A DNA stretch of 64,000 nt from Variovorax sp. Root318D1 (GCF_001424835.1 NZ_LMCQ01000002.1:90156-154155); one strand, 5' to 3'; shown: positions 52,552 through 63,048, numbered from the stretch's first letter. A program made the numbers and translations. Notes: generated by a model not told the origin, from the sequence alone.

Positions 52552-53682
52552 ATGAACTTGCGCATTCGCACGCTCCTTCGGCTGTTGGGAAGCGGTGCTC
52601 TCGTTGCCGGTTTGAGTTTCTCGGGCACCGCCTTTGCTCAGATTCGGCCGGAGACTGTTTCCTCCGGACTAGAGAATCCGTGGGGCTTGGCCTTTCTGCC
52701 GGGCGGTCGTTTTCTGGTCACCGAGCGTCCGGGACGGTTGCGACTGATCGGCACGGACGGAAAGATCGGTGCACCCATCGCCGGCCTGCCTGCGATCGCC
52801 GCGGGAGGCCAGGGCGGCTTGCTCGACGTCTTGGTCGATTCAGGCTTCGAAAAGAATCGCACCTTGTATTTCTGCTTTTCCGAGCCAGCGGCCAACGGGT
52901 CGACCAACAGCACGGCGCTGGCGCGCGCCCAACTCTCCGAAGACGGCGCGAAGCTGGAGAACCTCAAGATCGTGTTCAGTCAGCAACCCAAGGTGGCCAG
53001 CCGCCATCATTTCGGATGCCGCATCGTCGAGGCGCGCGACGGCACGCTATTTCTCACGCTGGGCGATCGATTCAGCCGCAAGGAAGATGCGCAGAAGCTC
53101 GACAACCATCTGGGGAAGATCGTGCGCATTTCCAAGGATGGCACCGCGCCCAAGGACAACCCGTTCATCGACAAGGCCGGCGTGCTGCCGGAAATCTGGA
53201 GCTACGGCCACCGCAACGGGCAGGGCGCGACGCTCGCACCCGACGGCCGCTTGTGGATGACCGAGCACGGCCCCCAAGGCGGCGACGAGATCAATGTTCC
53301 GCAAGCTGGCCGCAACTACGGCTGGCCGGCAATCACCTATGGCGAAAACTACGGCGGCGGCAAGATCGGCGACGGCATCACCGCCAAGGAGGGCATGGAG
53401 CAGCCGCTGCACTACTGGGTCCCGTCGATCGCGCCATCGGGCATGGCCTTTCTCACCAGCGACCGCTATGGCGCGGGATGGAAAGGCAATCTGTTCGTCG
53501 GTTCGCTGAAGTTCGGCTATCTCGACCGAATCGAGCTGAAAGACGGCAAGGTGGTCGCCGAACACAAGCTGATGGCTGATGGCAGGGCCCGCATACGCGA
53601 TGTGAAGCAGGGGCCGGACGGATGGCTCTATGTGCTGACCGATGAGTCCGATGGCAAGTTGCTGCGGCTGCGTCCGAACTGA
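52552..53682 (+). CDS. PQQ-dependent sugar dehydrogenase (Asd/YliI-like)
   Basis: 376 residues with a signal peptide (LLGSGALVAGLSFSGTAFA, cleaved before Q). The mature protein is a six-bladed beta-propeller of the soluble glucose/aldose-sugar dehydrogenase type. Landmarks are GLENPWGLAFLPGGRFLVTERPGRL, GGQGGLLDVLVD, YGHRNGQGATLAPDGRLWMTEHGPQGGDEIN and AGRNYGWPAITYGENY. It should oxidise sugars in the periplasm using PQQ. I start at ATG 52552, which gives the signal peptide. Confidence 0.92.
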   Translation: MNLRIRTLLRLLGSGALVAGLSFSGTAFAQIRPETVSSGLENPWGLAFLPGGRFLVTERPGRLRLIGTDGKIGAPIAGLPAIAAGGQGGLLDVLVDSGFEKNRTLYFCFSEPAANGSTNSTALARAQLSEDGAKLENLKIVFSQQPKVASRHHFGCRIVEARDGTLFLTLGDRFSRKEDAQKLDNHLGKIVRISKDGTAPKDNPFIDKAGVLPEIWSYGHRNGQGATLAPDGRLWMTEHGPQGGDEINVPQAGRNYGWPAITYGENYGGGKIGDGITAKEGMEQPLHYWVPSIAPSGMAFLTSDRYGAGWKGNLFVGSLKFGYLDRIELKDGKVVAEHKLMADGRARIRDVKQGPDGWLYVLTDESDGKLLRLRPN

Positions 53683-53690
53683 TTTTTCGT

Positions 53691-54488
53691 TCAGCCGGGA
53701 CAGCCCGGCAGTGGCAGCGTCGGCAGCATGCGCCGCCAGAGCCGCGTCCACTCGGGCCAGTCGTGGCCGCCCTCGGTCGTGAACACGCGCTCCTTGGGCA
53801 GCGCGGCGGCCAGCAATTGGTGGCTGAAAGCAAAGCGATCGTCGGTGCCGTAGCCCAGGTAGAGCGGCGGCCGAGCGCCGAAGGTGGCAGTGGTGCCCAC
53901 GTAGCCGCGCAGCCATTGCCAGAGCTGTGTCTCGTTCGGGGCTCGCGGGTCGCTGCCTGGCAGATCGCCCAGCGGCCCGGTCCAGCGCGCCAAGCCGCCG
54001 GCATTGGCGATGTCGGTGCTGAGCGTGCGCTCGCCGAGGTAGGGCGCAAGGGCCACGAGGCCGGCAAGTTCGCCCGGATGCGTTTGCGCATAAAGCAGTC
54101 CACCAAACCCGCCGACCGAGATGCCGACGATCCAGATCGACTTGTAGCCTTTGCCGCGAGCCTGCACCATCACGTCACGCTCCAGGCGATCGAGGATGGT
54201 CTTGCCTTGGTAGTAGCCCAGATGCGCGTCGACCAGCATCACGTCGACTGCGAGCCTGTTGTCGTTCAGCGCCTTCACGAAGCCTTCGCGCGTGAACTCG
54301 TCGGGGTGCGAGTACGCGCCCGGTAGCAACACGAGCAGGGTGTCGGCGTTCGGCGTGCAGCCGCTCTTTTCGAGCGTGCTCTCCAGCGGCGCCTTGGCGG
54401 TGCGCAGCCCGCCACATCCGGTCACCACGAGCGCCGCGCCAAGGGCCAGAATCCGCAAATGAAGCCGGGTCGGAAAGAAGATCTGCAT
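53691..54488 (-). CDS. Putative lipoprotein alpha/beta-hydrolase (esterase)
   Basis: 265 residues. The start at 54488 gives a lipoprotein signal (LRILALGAALVVTGCGG) with lipobox Cys. An alpha/beta-hydrolase fold follows. The nucleophile elbow is GISVGGFGG (Gly-x-Ser-x-Gly), an acid is likely in YGTDDRFAFS, and the His is in TEGGHDWPEW. It resembles the D-family esterase/lipase group, acting outside the cytoplasm; the substrate is unknown. A longer frame to 54536 exists but would spoil the signal. It converges with the sugar dehydrogenase. Confidence 0.8.
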   Translation of the reverse strand: MQIFFPTRLHLRILALGAALVVTGCGGLRTAKAPLESTLEKSGCTPNADTLLVLLPGAYSHPDEFTREGFVKALNDNRLAVDVMLVDAHLGYYQGKTILDRLERDVMVQARGKGYKSIWIVGISVGGFGGLLYAQTHPGELAGLVALAPYLGERTLSTDIANAGGLARWTGPLGDLPGSDPRAPNETQLWQWLRGYVGTTATFGARPPLYLGYGTDDRFAFSHQLLAAALPKERVFTTEGGHDWPEWTRLWRRMLPTLPLPGCPG

Positions 54489-54556
54489 CCGCTCGGAGTC
54501 TAGTTTCGGTGGTACGGTCTGGCCCATCAATTCCATCTGAATGAAAGAAACGGTTC

Positions 54557-55159
54557 ATGCTGCTCGACGCCTCGCAATCCCAACTCGTGCTGGTCGACTA
54601 TCAGGCGCAACTGATGCCTGCGATCTTCGAGGCCGATGCCGTGGCGCAGAACGCAGTGCGCCTGGGCAAGATGGCGCGCCTGTTCGAGGTGCCGGTCTGG
54701 GGGACCGAGCACAACCCTTCGAAGCTCGGCGAAAACGTGCCCGACATTCGCGCGCTGTGCCAGCGCACCTTGTCCAAGATGCATTTCAGCGGCATGGAGG
54801 AGGGCCTCGGTGAATGGCTGCGCGTACCGGCCAAGGCGCCGCAGGGTAATGCCCGCAGCCTGCCCAAGCACCTGCAAAAACCAGCGGCCGCCGCCGAGGA
54901 GCGCAACATGATCGTGATTGCCGGCTGCGAGGCTCATGTCTGCCTGCTGCAGACGGCCCTCGATCTGTTGGAAGACGAGTTCGAAGTGTGGGTGGTGACC
55001 GACGCGTGCAGCTCCCGTACCGAGCGCAACCGCGATGCCGCCTTCGACCGGCTGGCCGGCGCGGGCGCCGAACTGGTGACCACTGAAATGGTCGGCTTCG
55101 AATGGCTGCGTACCGCCGAGCATCCGGCATTCGCCGAGGTGCTGAAACTCATTCGCTGA
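54557..55159 (+). CDS. Isochorismatase-family cysteine hydrolase
   Basis: 200 residues. The triad of the family is visible: Asp14 (LVLVDYQAQLM), Lys74 (TLSKMHFS) and Cys129 (GCEAHVCLLQTALDLL), the last with the usual HVC motif. The family hydrolyses amides or imino-ethers (nicotinamide, N-carbamoyl compounds, isochorismate). Closest in pattern to the YcaC/YecD hydrolase group; substrate unknown. It is divergent from the lipoprotein esterase, with starts 68 bases apart. An insertion-like Ala/Pro stretch (KHLQKPAAAAEERN) precedes the Cys strand. Confidence 0.88.
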   Translation: MLLDASQSQLVLVDYQAQLMPAIFEADAVAQNAVRLGKMARLFEVPVWGTEHNPSKLGENVPDIRALCQRTLSKMHFSGMEEGLGEWLRVPAKAPQGNARSLPKHLQKPAAAAEERNMIVIAGCEAHVCLLQTALDLLEDEFEVWVVTDACSSRTERNRDAAFDRLAGAGAELVTTEMVGFEWLRTAEHPAFAEVLKLIR

Positions 55160-55252
55160 TGTGAAGCCGGCTCGATAGGCGTCTCGCGCCCGGGGCAGGC
55201 GCGGGCGGAACCCGATTGTTCGGCCCGTCAGCTTGCTGCAAGATCGATCTCC

Positions 55253-55264
55253 ATAATTATGAAT
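55253..55264. promoter_or_regulatory. Operator candidate upstream of prpE, shared with mutase promoter
   Basis: ATAATTATGAAT here is identical to 9684-9695 in the GntR/mutase intergenic region. The palindromic core ATAATTAT is extended by C on the left and G on the right. It lies 49 bases before prpE. Two genes of one pathway sharing an AT-rich 12-mer in GC-rich DNA suggests common control by the FCD regulator. Confidence 0.45.
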
Positions 55265-55313
55265 TCAGTTTTGGCGTGGCCGCCGGACGATTCAATATAA
55301 GGAGACAACGCAG

Positions 55314-57227
55314 ATGAGCCGCTACGAAGAGTTCTATCGCCAGTCCGTCGACGCGCCCGAGGCCTTCTGGGCTGAGCAGGCGAGGCTGATCGACTGGCAG
55401 GCGCCCCCGGCCCAGGTCCTGGATGCCAGCCGCCCGCCATTCGCCCGCTGGTTCGTGGGCGGCACAACCAATCTGTGCCACAACGCGGTCGACCGGCACC
55501 TGGCCGATCGCGCAGACCAGCCGGCGCTGATCTTCGTCTCGACCGAAACCGGCACCGAAAAGACCTACAGCTTTCGCGAGCTGCACGCCGAGGTGCAGCG
55601 CACCGCCGCCAGTCTGATCGAGCTTGGCGTGGGCAAGGGCGACCGCGTCCTCATCTACATGCCGATGATTCCCGAGGCCGCGTTCGCAATGCTGGCCTGC
55701 GCCCGGATCGGTGCCATCCATTGCGTGGTGTTCGGCGGTTTCGCAAGCGGCTCTCTGGCCACGCGCATCGAGGATGCCGAGCCCAACGTCGTGGTGAGCG
55801 CCGATGCCGGTTCACGCGGCGGCAAGGTCATCGCATACAAGCCGCTGCTCGACGAGGCCATCCGGCTTTCGAAGCACAAGCCCTCGGCGGTGCTGCTCAC
55901 CGACCGCGGCCTGGCCTCCATGGATCTGACGGCCGGGCGCGACCACCTGGCTGCCGAGCTGGGTCGGAAGCACCACGATGCCGAAGTGCCTTGCACCTGG
56001 CTGGCTGCCACGGACATCAGCTACACCATCTACACCAGCGGCACCACTGGCAAGCCCAAGGGCGTTCAGCGCGACGTGGGCGGCTACGCCGTGGCGCTGG
56101 CCGCCAGCATGAAGCACATCTTCGACGGCCGACCCGGCGAAACGTATTTCTCGACCAGCGACATCGGCTGGGTGGTGGGACACAGCTACATCGTCTATGG
56201 CCCGTTGATCGCCGGCATGGCGACCCTCATGTATGAAGGCCTGCCGACGCAGGGAATCGACAAGCAACCCGACGGCGGCATCTGGTGGCGCCTGGTGGAG
56301 AGGTACAAGGTGACGGTGATGTTCAGCGCGCCCACTGCGGTGCGCGTGCTCAAGAAGCAAGACCCGGCGCTGCTGAAAAAGTACGACCTGTCCAGCCTGC
56401 GTGCGCTGTTCCTCGCGGGCGAACCGCTCGACGAGCCCACCGCGCGCTGGATCAGCGACGGACTGGGCGTGCCCATCATCGACAACTACTGGCAGACCGA
56501 ATCGGGCTGGCCGATGATCACCATCGCCAATGGCGTCGAGGCCAAGCCGAGCAAGTTCGGCAGCCCGGGCGTACCGATGTACGGCTACCGCATCAAGATC
56601 CTGCACGAATCGACCGGTGAGGAATTGACCGCGCCGAATGAGAAGGGCGTGGTCGTGGTCGAGGGGCCGACTCCGCCCGGATTCATGCAGACGGTGTGGA
56701 AGGACGACGAGCGCTTCGTGAACACCTACTGGAAGAGCGTGCCGGGCAAGATGGTCTATTCGACTTTCGACTGGGGCATTCGCGACGAGGACGGTTACTT
56801 CTACATCCTTGGCCGCACCGACGACGTGATCAACGTGGCGGGCCACCGCCTCGGCACGCGCGAGATCGAGGAAAGCATCTCGGGTCATGCCAGCGTGGCC
56901 GAAGTGGCAGTGGTCGGCGTGGCCGATGCGCTCAAGGGCCAAGTGGCCATGGCCTTCGTCGTGCCGCGGAACGGCCAGGCCCTGACAGACGCCGACGAGG
57001 CCCTGAAGCTCGAGGGCGAGATCATGAAAGTGGTGGCCGACCAACTCGGCGCGCTGGCGCGGCCGGCCCGTGTCCGATTCGTGAGCGGCCTGCCCAAGAC
57101 CCGCAGCGGAAAGCTGCTGCGGCGTGCCATCCAGGCCGTTTGCGAACAGCGCGATCCCGGCGACCTGACCACCATCGACGACCCCGCCACGCTGCAGCAG
57201 ATCAAGCAGTTGGTTTCTTCGGTCTGA
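55314..57227 (+). CDS. prpE: Propionate-CoA ligase (propionyl-CoA synthetase)
   Basis: 637 residues of the acetyl-CoA-synthetase group. AMP-binding motif YTIYTSGTTGKPKGVQRDVGG, VVFGGFASGSLATRIEDAEP and DNYWQTESGWPM follow the PrpE rather than Acs pattern. The hinge and catalytic end is GLPKTRSGKLLRR with Lys600; PKxRSGK is the motif acetylated by Pat-type enzymes. It activates propionate to propionyl-CoA, feeding PCC and mutase at 9776-17120. GGAGA precedes the ATG. Confidence 0.92.
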   Translation: MSRYEEFYRQSVDAPEAFWAEQARLIDWQAPPAQVLDASRPPFARWFVGGTTNLCHNAVDRHLADRADQPALIFVSTETGTEKTYSFRELHAEVQRTAASLIELGVGKGDRVLIYMPMIPEAAFAMLACARIGAIHCVVFGGFASGSLATRIEDAEPNVVVSADAGSRGGKVIAYKPLLDEAIRLSKHKPSAVLLTDRGLASMDLTAGRDHLAAELGRKHHDAEVPCTWLAATDISYTIYTSGTTGKPKGVQRDVGGYAVALAASMKHIFDGRPGETYFSTSDIGWVVGHSYIVYGPLIAGMATLMYEGLPTQGIDKQPDGGIWWRLVERYKVTVMFSAPTAVRVLKKQDPALLKKYDLSSLRALFLAGEPLDEPTARWISDGLGVPIIDNYWQTESGWPMITIANGVEAKPSKFGSPGVPMYGYRIKILHESTGEELTAPNEKGVVVVEGPTPPGFMQTVWKDDERFVNTYWKSVPGKMVYSTFDWGIRDEDGYFYILGRTDDVINVAGHRLGTREIEESISGHASVAEVAVVGVADALKGQVAMAFVVPRNGQALTDADEALKLEGEIMKVVADQLGALARPARVRFVSGLPKTRSGKLLRRAIQAVCEQRDPGDLTTIDDPATLQQIKQLVSSV

Positions 57228-57236
57228 ATGAGCAAA

Positions 57237-57259
57237 AGCGCGCCTTGCGAAGGCGCGCT
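57237..57259. terminator. Strong hairpin after prpE
   Basis: AGCGCGCCTT and AAGGCGCGCT form a perfect 10-bp stem with a GCG loop, 9 bases past the prpE stop. There is no T tract on the right; AAAA lies on its left. It probably ends prpE transcription with help or stabilises the 3' end. Confidence 0.55.
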
Positions 57260-57375
57260 CCGTCGCCACATGTTCGACGTGGCACAATGCGAAGGTACTC
57301 AGGCCCTTCCCCAGCCACAGTCGCATCCGCCAATCGGTTCAGCCGTGTCGCGGAAGGTTTCTTAAACCAGCTAGT

Positions 57376-57392
57376 GCTTCCTTCAGGGAAGC
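57376..57392 (+). promoter_or_regulatory. Hairpin next to the sucA ribosome binding site
   Basis: GCTTCC and GGAAGC pair perfectly around TTCAG, ending 15 bases before the sucA start. Being so close to the ribosome binding site, it could modulate translation; this is inference. Confidence 0.3.
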
Positions 57393-57407
57393 GAAGGTCA
57401 GCGGAAT

Positions 57408-60284
57408 ATGAGCGATTCTTCTACGCCATCGGCGTACACCGCCTATCAAGGCAACACCTACCTCTTCGGCGGCAATGCGCCCTATGTCGAGGAGATGTAC
57501 GAAAACTACCTTGCCAACCCCGGCAGCGTTCCAGACAACTGGCGCTCGTATTTCGACGCGCTGCAGAACGTGCCCGCGGTCGACGGCACCAACACCCGAG
57601 ATGTACCGCACCAGCCGGTCATCAACGCCTTCGCCGAACGCGCCAAGCAGGGCACGACCAAGGTCGTGCAGGCCAGCGGCGCCGATTCCGAGCTCGGGCG
57701 CAAACGCACCTCCGTCCAGCAGCTGATTGCCGCTTACCGCAACGTCGGCGCACGCTGGGCCGATCTCGACCCCCTCAAGCGCGCCGAGCGCCCGGCCATT
57801 CCGGAACTCGAGCCCTCGTTCTACGGCTTCACCGATGCCGACCTCGAGACGGTGTTCAACACCAGCAACACCTTCTTCGGCAAAGAGACCATGTCGCTGC
57901 GCGACCTGCTCAATGCCTTGCGCGAAACGTACTGCGGCACCATGGGCGCCGAGTACATGTACACCACCGACCAGAACCACAAGCGCTGGTGGCAGCAGAA
58001 GCTCGAAAGCGCGCGCACCAACCCGCAGCTGACGACCGAGCAGAAGAAGCATGTGCTCAACCGCCTGACTGCCGCCGAAGGCCTCGAGCGCTTCCTGCAC
58101 ACCAAATACGTCGGCCAGAAGCGTTTCTCGCTCGAAGGCGGTGAAAGCTTCATCGTCTCGATGGACGAGCTCATCAACCAGGCCGGCGCCAAGGGCGTGC
58201 AGGAAATCGTGATCGGCATGGCCCACCGCGGCCGCCTCAACGTGCTGGTCAACTCGCTCGGCAAGATGCCGGCCGACCTGTTCGCCGAGTTCGACCACAC
58301 CGCACCCGAAGACCTGCCCAGCGGCGACGTCAAATACCACCAGGGCTTCAGCTCGGACGTGACCACGCCTGGCGGCCCGGTGCACCTGAGCCTCGCGTTC
58401 AACCCCTCGCACCTCGAGATCGTGAACCCCGTGGTCGAAGGCTCGGTGCGCGCGCGCATGGACCGCCGTGCCGACCCGTTGGGCAAGCAGGTCCTGCCCG
58501 TCATCGTGCACGGCGACGCCGCCTTCGCAGGCCAGGGTGTCGTGATGGAAACGCTGGCGCTGGCCGAGACCCGTGGCTATTCCACCGGCGGCACGGTGCA
58601 CATCGTCATCAACAACCAGATCGGCTTCACCACCAGCGATCCGCGCGACAGCCGCTCGACGCTGTACTGCACCGACATCGTCAAGATGGTCGATGCGCCG
58701 GTGCTGCACGTGAACGGCGACGACCCCGAAGCCGTGGTGCTCGCCACCCAGCTCGCCCTCGAATTCCGCATGGAGTTCCAGAAGGACGTGGTGGTCGACA
58801 TCATCTGTTTCCGCAAGCTGGGCCACAACGAGCAGGACACCCCCTCGCTCACCCAGCCGCTCATGTACAAGAAGATCGCCAAGCACCCCGGCACGCGCAA
58901 GCTGTACGCCGACAAGCTGGCCGCTCAGGGCCTGGGCGAGACGCTCGGCGACGACATGGTCAAGGCGCAGCGCGCCGCCTTCGACGAAGGCAAGAACACC
59001 GTCGATCCGGTGCTCACCAACTTCAAGAGCAAGTACGCCGTCGACTGGAGCCCATACCTCAACAAGAAGTGGACCGACGCCGGCGACACCGCCATTCCAA
59101 CCAGCGAATGGAAGCGACTGGCCGAGAAGATCACCGCGGTGCCGGCCGGCTTCACGGTGCATCCGCTCGTGAAGAAGGTGCTGGACGACCGCGCCGCCAT
59201 GGGCCGAGGCGACGTGAACGTCGACTGGGGCATGGGCGAGCACATGGCCTTTGCTTCACTGGTGGCCAGCGGCTATCCGGTGCGCTTGTCGGGCGAGGAC
59301 TGCGGCCGTGGCACGTTCACGCACCGCCATGCCGTGCTGCACGACCAGAACCGCGAGAAGTTCGACGAAGGCACCTACACGCCACTGCAGAACGTGGCTG
59401 AAAACCAGGCTCCGTTCGTCGTCATCGACTCGATCCTGTCGGAAGAAGCCGTGCTCGCATTCGAATACGGCTACGCCTCGAACGACCCCAACACGCTCGT
59501 GATCTGGGAAGCCCAGTTCGGCGACTTCGTGAACGGCGCCCAAGTGGTGATCGACCAGTTCATCGCCTCGGGCGAAGTGAAGTGGGGCCGCGTCAACGGC
59601 CTGACCATGATGCTGCCGCACGGCTACGAAGGCCAGGGCCCCGAGCACAGCTCGGCACGCCTGGAGCGCTTCATGCAGCTGAGCGCCGACACCAACATGC
59701 AGGTGGTGCAGCCGACCACGGCCAGCCAGATCTTCCACGTGCTGCGCCGCCAGATGGTGCGCAACCTGCGCAAGCCACTGATCATCATGACGCCGAAGTC
59801 GCTGCTGCGTAACAAGGACGCGACCTCGCCGCTGTCCGAGTTCACCAAGGGCAGCTTCCAGACCGTCATTCCAGACAGCAAGGGCCTCAAGGCGGAGAAG
59901 GTCAAGCGCCTGGTCGCCTGCTCGGGCAAGGTCTACTACGACCTGGCCAAGAAGCGCGAAGAACGCGGCGATGACGACGTGGCCATCATCCGCGTCGAGC
60001 AGCTCTATCCGTTCCCGCACAAGGCGTTTGCCGCCGAGATCAAGAAGTATCCCAATCTCAGCGACGTGGTGTGGTGCCAGGACGAGCCGCAGAACCAGGG
60101 CGCCTGGTTCTTCGTGCAGCACTACATCCACGAAAACATGCAGGAAGGCCAGAAGCTCGGCTACTCCGGTCGTGCCGCTTCGGCATCGCCTGCGGTCGGC
60201 TACTCGCACCTGCATCAGGAACAGCAGAAGGCGCTCGTCGATGGCGCATTTGGCAAGCTCAAGGGCTTCGTGCTGACCAAGTAA
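57408..60284 (+). CDS. sucA: 2-oxoglutarate dehydrogenase E1
   Basis: 958 residues. Thiamine-diphosphate enzyme decarboxylating 2-oxoglutarate. The N-terminus has the E2-binding stretch (YEMYENYLANPGSVPDNWRSYF-like, EEMYENYLANPGSVPDNWR). ThDP binding includes GMAHRGRLNVLVN, VIVHGDAAFAGQG and NNQIGFTTSDP. The C-terminal half has HGYEGQGPEHSSARLERF, with its His pair, and CQDEPQNQGAW. Length matches SucA/OdhA. It opens sucA-sucB-lpd, with 52 bases to sucB. Confidence 0.98.
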   Translation: MSDSSTPSAYTAYQGNTYLFGGNAPYVEEMYENYLANPGSVPDNWRSYFDALQNVPAVDGTNTRDVPHQPVINAFAERAKQGTTKVVQASGADSELGRKRTSVQQLIAAYRNVGARWADLDPLKRAERPAIPELEPSFYGFTDADLETVFNTSNTFFGKETMSLRDLLNALRETYCGTMGAEYMYTTDQNHKRWWQQKLESARTNPQLTTEQKKHVLNRLTAAEGLERFLHTKYVGQKRFSLEGGESFIVSMDELINQAGAKGVQEIVIGMAHRGRLNVLVNSLGKMPADLFAEFDHTAPEDLPSGDVKYHQGFSSDVTTPGGPVHLSLAFNPSHLEIVNPVVEGSVRARMDRRADPLGKQVLPVIVHGDAAFAGQGVVMETLALAETRGYSTGGTVHIVINNQIGFTTSDPRDSRSTLYCTDIVKMVDAPVLHVNGDDPEAVVLATQLALEFRMEFQKDVVVDIICFRKLGHNEQDTPSLTQPLMYKKIAKHPGTRKLYADKLAAQGLGETLGDDMVKAQRAAFDEGKNTVDPVLTNFKSKYAVDWSPYLNKKWTDAGDTAIPTSEWKRLAEKITAVPAGFTVHPLVKKVLDDRAAMGRGDVNVDWGMGEHMAFASLVASGYPVRLSGEDCGRGTFTHRHAVLHDQNREKFDEGTYTPLQNVAENQAPFVVIDSILSEEAVLAFEYGYASNDPNTLVIWEAQFGDFVNGAQVVIDQFIASGEVKWGRVNGLTMMLPHGYEGQGPEHSSARLERFMQLSADTNMQVVQPTTASQIFHVLRRQMVRNLRKPLIIMTPKSLLRNKDATSPLSEFTKGSFQTVIPDSKGLKAEKVKRLVACSGKVYYDLAKKREERGDDDVAIIRVEQLYPFPHKAFAAEIKKYPNLSDVVWCQDEPQNQGAWFFVQHYIHENMQEGQKLGYSGRAASASPAVGYSHLHQEQQKALVDGAFGKLKGFVLTK

Positions 60285-60336
60285 AACAATTTCTTTTCAC
60301 ACGAACACCTGAAGAAAAAAGCGGAGCTCACTCCAA

Positions 60337-61599
60337 ATGTCTATCGTAGAAGTCAAAGTCCCCCAGCTTTCCGAATCCGTGGCCGAAGCCACCATGCTCA
60401 CCTGGAAGAAGAAGGCCGGCGAAGCCGTCGCCGTCGATGAAATCCTGATCGAGATCGAGACCGACAAGGTCGTGCTGGAAGTGCCCGCGCCCTCGGCTGG
60501 CGTGCTGGCCGAAATCGTGCAGCCCGATGGCGCCACCGTGGTGGCCGATCAGCTGATCGCGAAGATCGACACCGAAGGCAAGGCCGGCGCGGCAGCCCCT
60601 GCGGCAGCACCCGCCGCCGCACCGGCACCGGCGGCAGCAGCGCCTGCAGCAGCCGCTGCTGCCGCCACCGGCGGTTCGAAGTCGGACGTTGCCATGCCCG
60701 CAGCCGCCAAGCTGCTGGCCGACAACAACCTGAAGACCAGCGACGTGGCCGGCACCGGCAAGGACGGCCGCGTGACCAAGGGCGACGTGCTCGGCGCAGT
60801 GGCTTCGGGCGCCAAGCCCGCGGCCACCATTGCCGCACCCGCTGCCAAGCCCGCGCTGCCGCAAGTCGCCGCGCCCGCCCGCGCGCCCGACCTGGGTGAG
60901 CGTCCGGAGCAGCGCGTGCCAATGAGCCGCCTGCGCGCCCGTATCGCCGAGCGTCTGATCCAGTCGCAGTCGACCAACGCGATCCTGACGACCTTCAATG
61001 AAGTGAACATGGCGCCCGTCATGGAACTGCGCAAGCGCTTCCAGGACAGCTTCACCAAGGAACATGGCGTGAAGCTCGGCTTCATGAGCTTCTTCGTGAA
61101 GGCCGCGGTGCATGCGCTCAAGAAGTACCCGGTGATCAACGCCTCGGTCGACGGCAACGACATCCTCTACCACGGCTACTTCGACATCGGCATTGCCGTC
61201 GGTTCGCCGCGCGGCCTGGTGGTGCCCATCCTGCGCAACGCCGACCAGATGAGCTTTGCCGACATCGAGAAGAAGATTGCCGAATACGGCAAGAAGGCCC
61301 AGGACGGCAAGCTCGGCATCGAAGAGATGACCGGCGGCACCTTCTCCATCTCGAACGGCGGCACCTTCGGCTCGATGCTCTCGACGCCAATCATCAACCC
61401 GCCCCAGTCGGCCATCCTGGGAGTTCACGCCACCAAGGACCGCGCCGTGGTCGAGAACGGCCAGGTCGTCGTCCGCCCGATGAACTACCTCGCCATGAGC
61501 TACGACCACCGCATCATCGACGGCCGCGAAGCCGTGCTGGGCCTGGTCGCCATGAAGGAAGCGCTGGAAGACCCGTCGCGTCTGTTGTTCGACATCTGA
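60337..61599 (+). CDS. sucB: 2-oxoglutarate dehydrogenase E2, dihydrolipoamide succinyltransferase
   Basis: 420 residues. One lipoyl domain with Lys44 ([13 protein letters not shown]), an Ala/Pro linker, a peripheral subunit-binding domain ([33 protein letters not shown]) and the catalytic core. The core ends [21 protein letters not shown] with the active His and Asp. [10 protein letters not shown] rather than ESDKASME distinguishes it from the PDH E2. It transfers the succinyl group to CoA. lpd follows after 14 bases. Confidence 0.98.
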   Translation: MSIVEVKVPQLSESVAEATMLTWKKKAGEAVAVDEILIEIETDKVVLEVPAPSAGVLAEIVQPDGATVVADQLIAKIDTEGKAGAAAPAAAPAAAPAPAAAAPAAAAAAATGGSKSDVAMPAAAKLLADNNLKTSDVAGTGKDGRVTKGDVLGAVASGAKPAATIAAPAAKPALPQVAAPARAPDLGERPEQRVPMSRLRARIAERLIQSQSTNAILTTFNEVNMAPVMELRKRFQDSFTKEHGVKLGFMSFFVKAAVHALKKYPVINASVDGNDILYHGYFDIGIAVGSPRGLVVPILRNADQMSFADIEKKIAEYGKKAQDGKLGIEEMTGGTFSISNGGTFGSMLSTPIINPPQSAILGVHATKDRAVVENGQVVVRPMNYLAMSYDHRIIDGREAVLGLVAMKEALEDPSRLLFDI

Positions 61600-61613
61600 G
61601 GAGAAAGAATCAG

Positions 61614-63044
61614 ATGGCAAACAAACAATTCGACGTCATCGTCATCGGCGGCGGCCCCGGCGGCTACATCGCCGCCATCCGTGCCGCGCAACTCGGCTTC
61701 AACGTCGCCTGCATCGACGAATGGAAGAACGGCAAGGGCGGTCCGGCACCGGGCGGTACCTGCACCAACGTCGGCTGCATTCCGTCGAAGGCGCTGCTGC
61801 AATCGTCGGAGCACTTCGAGCAGGCCGGCCACCATTTTGCCGACCACGGCATCAAGGTCGAAGGCCTCGGCCTTGACATCGACAAGATGCTGGCCCGCAA
61901 GGACCAGGTCGTGAAGCAGAACAACGACGGCATCCTGTACCTGTTCAAGAAGAACAAGATCACCTTCTTCCATGGTCGCGGTTCGTTCGTGAAGACCGAC
62001 GCAACCGGCTACGAGATCAAGGTGGCGGGCGCCGCCGAAGAATCGATCAGCGGCAAGCACGTCATCCTGGCCACGGGCTCCAATGCCCGCGCATTGCCCG
62101 GCACGCCGTTCGACGAGGAGAACATCCTCTCGAACGACGGCGCGCTGCGCATCGGCGCGGTGCCGAAGAAGCTGGGCCTGATCGGCTCGGGCGTCATCGG
62201 CCTGGAAATGGGCTCGGTGTGGCGCCGCCTCGGCGCCGAGGTCACGGTGCTCGAAGCGCTGCCGACCTTCCTGGGCGGCGTCGACGAGCAGATCGCCAAG
62301 GAAGCCAAGAAGGCCTTCGACAAGCAGAAGCTCAAGATCGAACTCGGCGTCAAGGTCGGCGAGATCAAGTCGTCGAAGAAGGGCGTGAGCGTGGCGTGGA
62401 CCAATGCCAAGGGCGAAGCGCAAACCCTCGAGGTCGACAAGCTGATCGTCTCGATCGGCCGTGTGCCCAACACCATCGGCCTGAACGCCGAAGCCGTGGG
62501 CCTCAAGCTCGATGAGCGCGGTGCCATTGCCGTGGACGACGACTGCAAGACCAGCCTGCCCAACGTCTGGGCTATCGGCGACGTGGTTCGCGGCCCGATG
62601 CTCGCGCACAAGGCCGAGGAAGAAGGCGTTGCCGTGGCGGAGCGCATTGCGGGTCAGCACGGCCACGTCAACTTCAACACCGTGCCGTGGGTGATCTACA
62701 CCAGCCCCGAGATCGCTTGGGTTGGCCAGACCGAGCAGCAGCTCAAGGCCGCGGGCCGCGCCTACAAGGCCGGCACCTTCCCGTTCCTTGCGAACGGCCG
62801 CGCACGTGCGCTGGGCGACACGACCGGCATGGTCAAGTTCCTGGCCGATGCGGCAACGGACGAAATCCTCGGGGTGCACATCGTGGGCCCGCAGGCCAGC
62901 GAGCTGATCTCCGAAGCCGTGGTGGCGATGGAGTTCAAGGCCAGTGCCGAAGACATCGCGCGCATCTGCCATGCGCACCCGTCGCTGTCGGAAGCCACCA
63001 AGGAAGCGGCACTTGCCGTGGACAAGCGCACGCTGAACTTCTGA
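61614..63044 (+). CDS. lpd: Dihydrolipoamide dehydrogenase (E3) of the OGDH complex
   Basis: 476 residues, an ordinary E3 without a lipoyl domain, unlike the PDH-linked one at 49801. FAD motif [21 protein letters not shown], redox disulfide Cys50/Cys55 ([16 protein letters not shown]), NAD motif [19 protein letters not shown] and C-terminal [10 protein letters not shown]. It reoxidises E2 of OGDH. AGGAGAAAG precedes the ATG. The zapE gene begins 5 bases after its stop. Confidence 0.98.
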   Translation: MANKQFDVIVIGGGPGGYIAAIRAAQLGFNVACIDEWKNGKGGPAPGGTCTNVGCIPSKALLQSSEHFEQAGHHFADHGIKVEGLGLDIDKMLARKDQVVKQNNDGILYLFKKNKITFFHGRGSFVKTDATGYEIKVAGAAEESISGKHVILATGSNARALPGTPFDEENILSNDGALRIGAVPKKLGLIGSGVIGLEMGSVWRRLGAEVTVLEALPTFLGGVDEQIAKEAKKAFDKQKLKIELGVKVGEIKSSKKGVSVAWTNAKGEAQTLEVDKLIVSIGRVPNTIGLNAEAVGLKLDERGAIAVDDDCKTSLPNVWAIGDVVRGPMLAHKAEEEGVAVAERIAGQHGHVNFNTVPWVIYTSPEIAWVGQTEQQLKAAGRAYKAGTFPFLANGRARALGDTTGMVKFLADAATDEILGVHIVGPQASELISEAVVAMEFKASAEDIARICHAHPSLSEATKEAALAVDKRTLNF

Positions 63045-63048
63045 TCCT

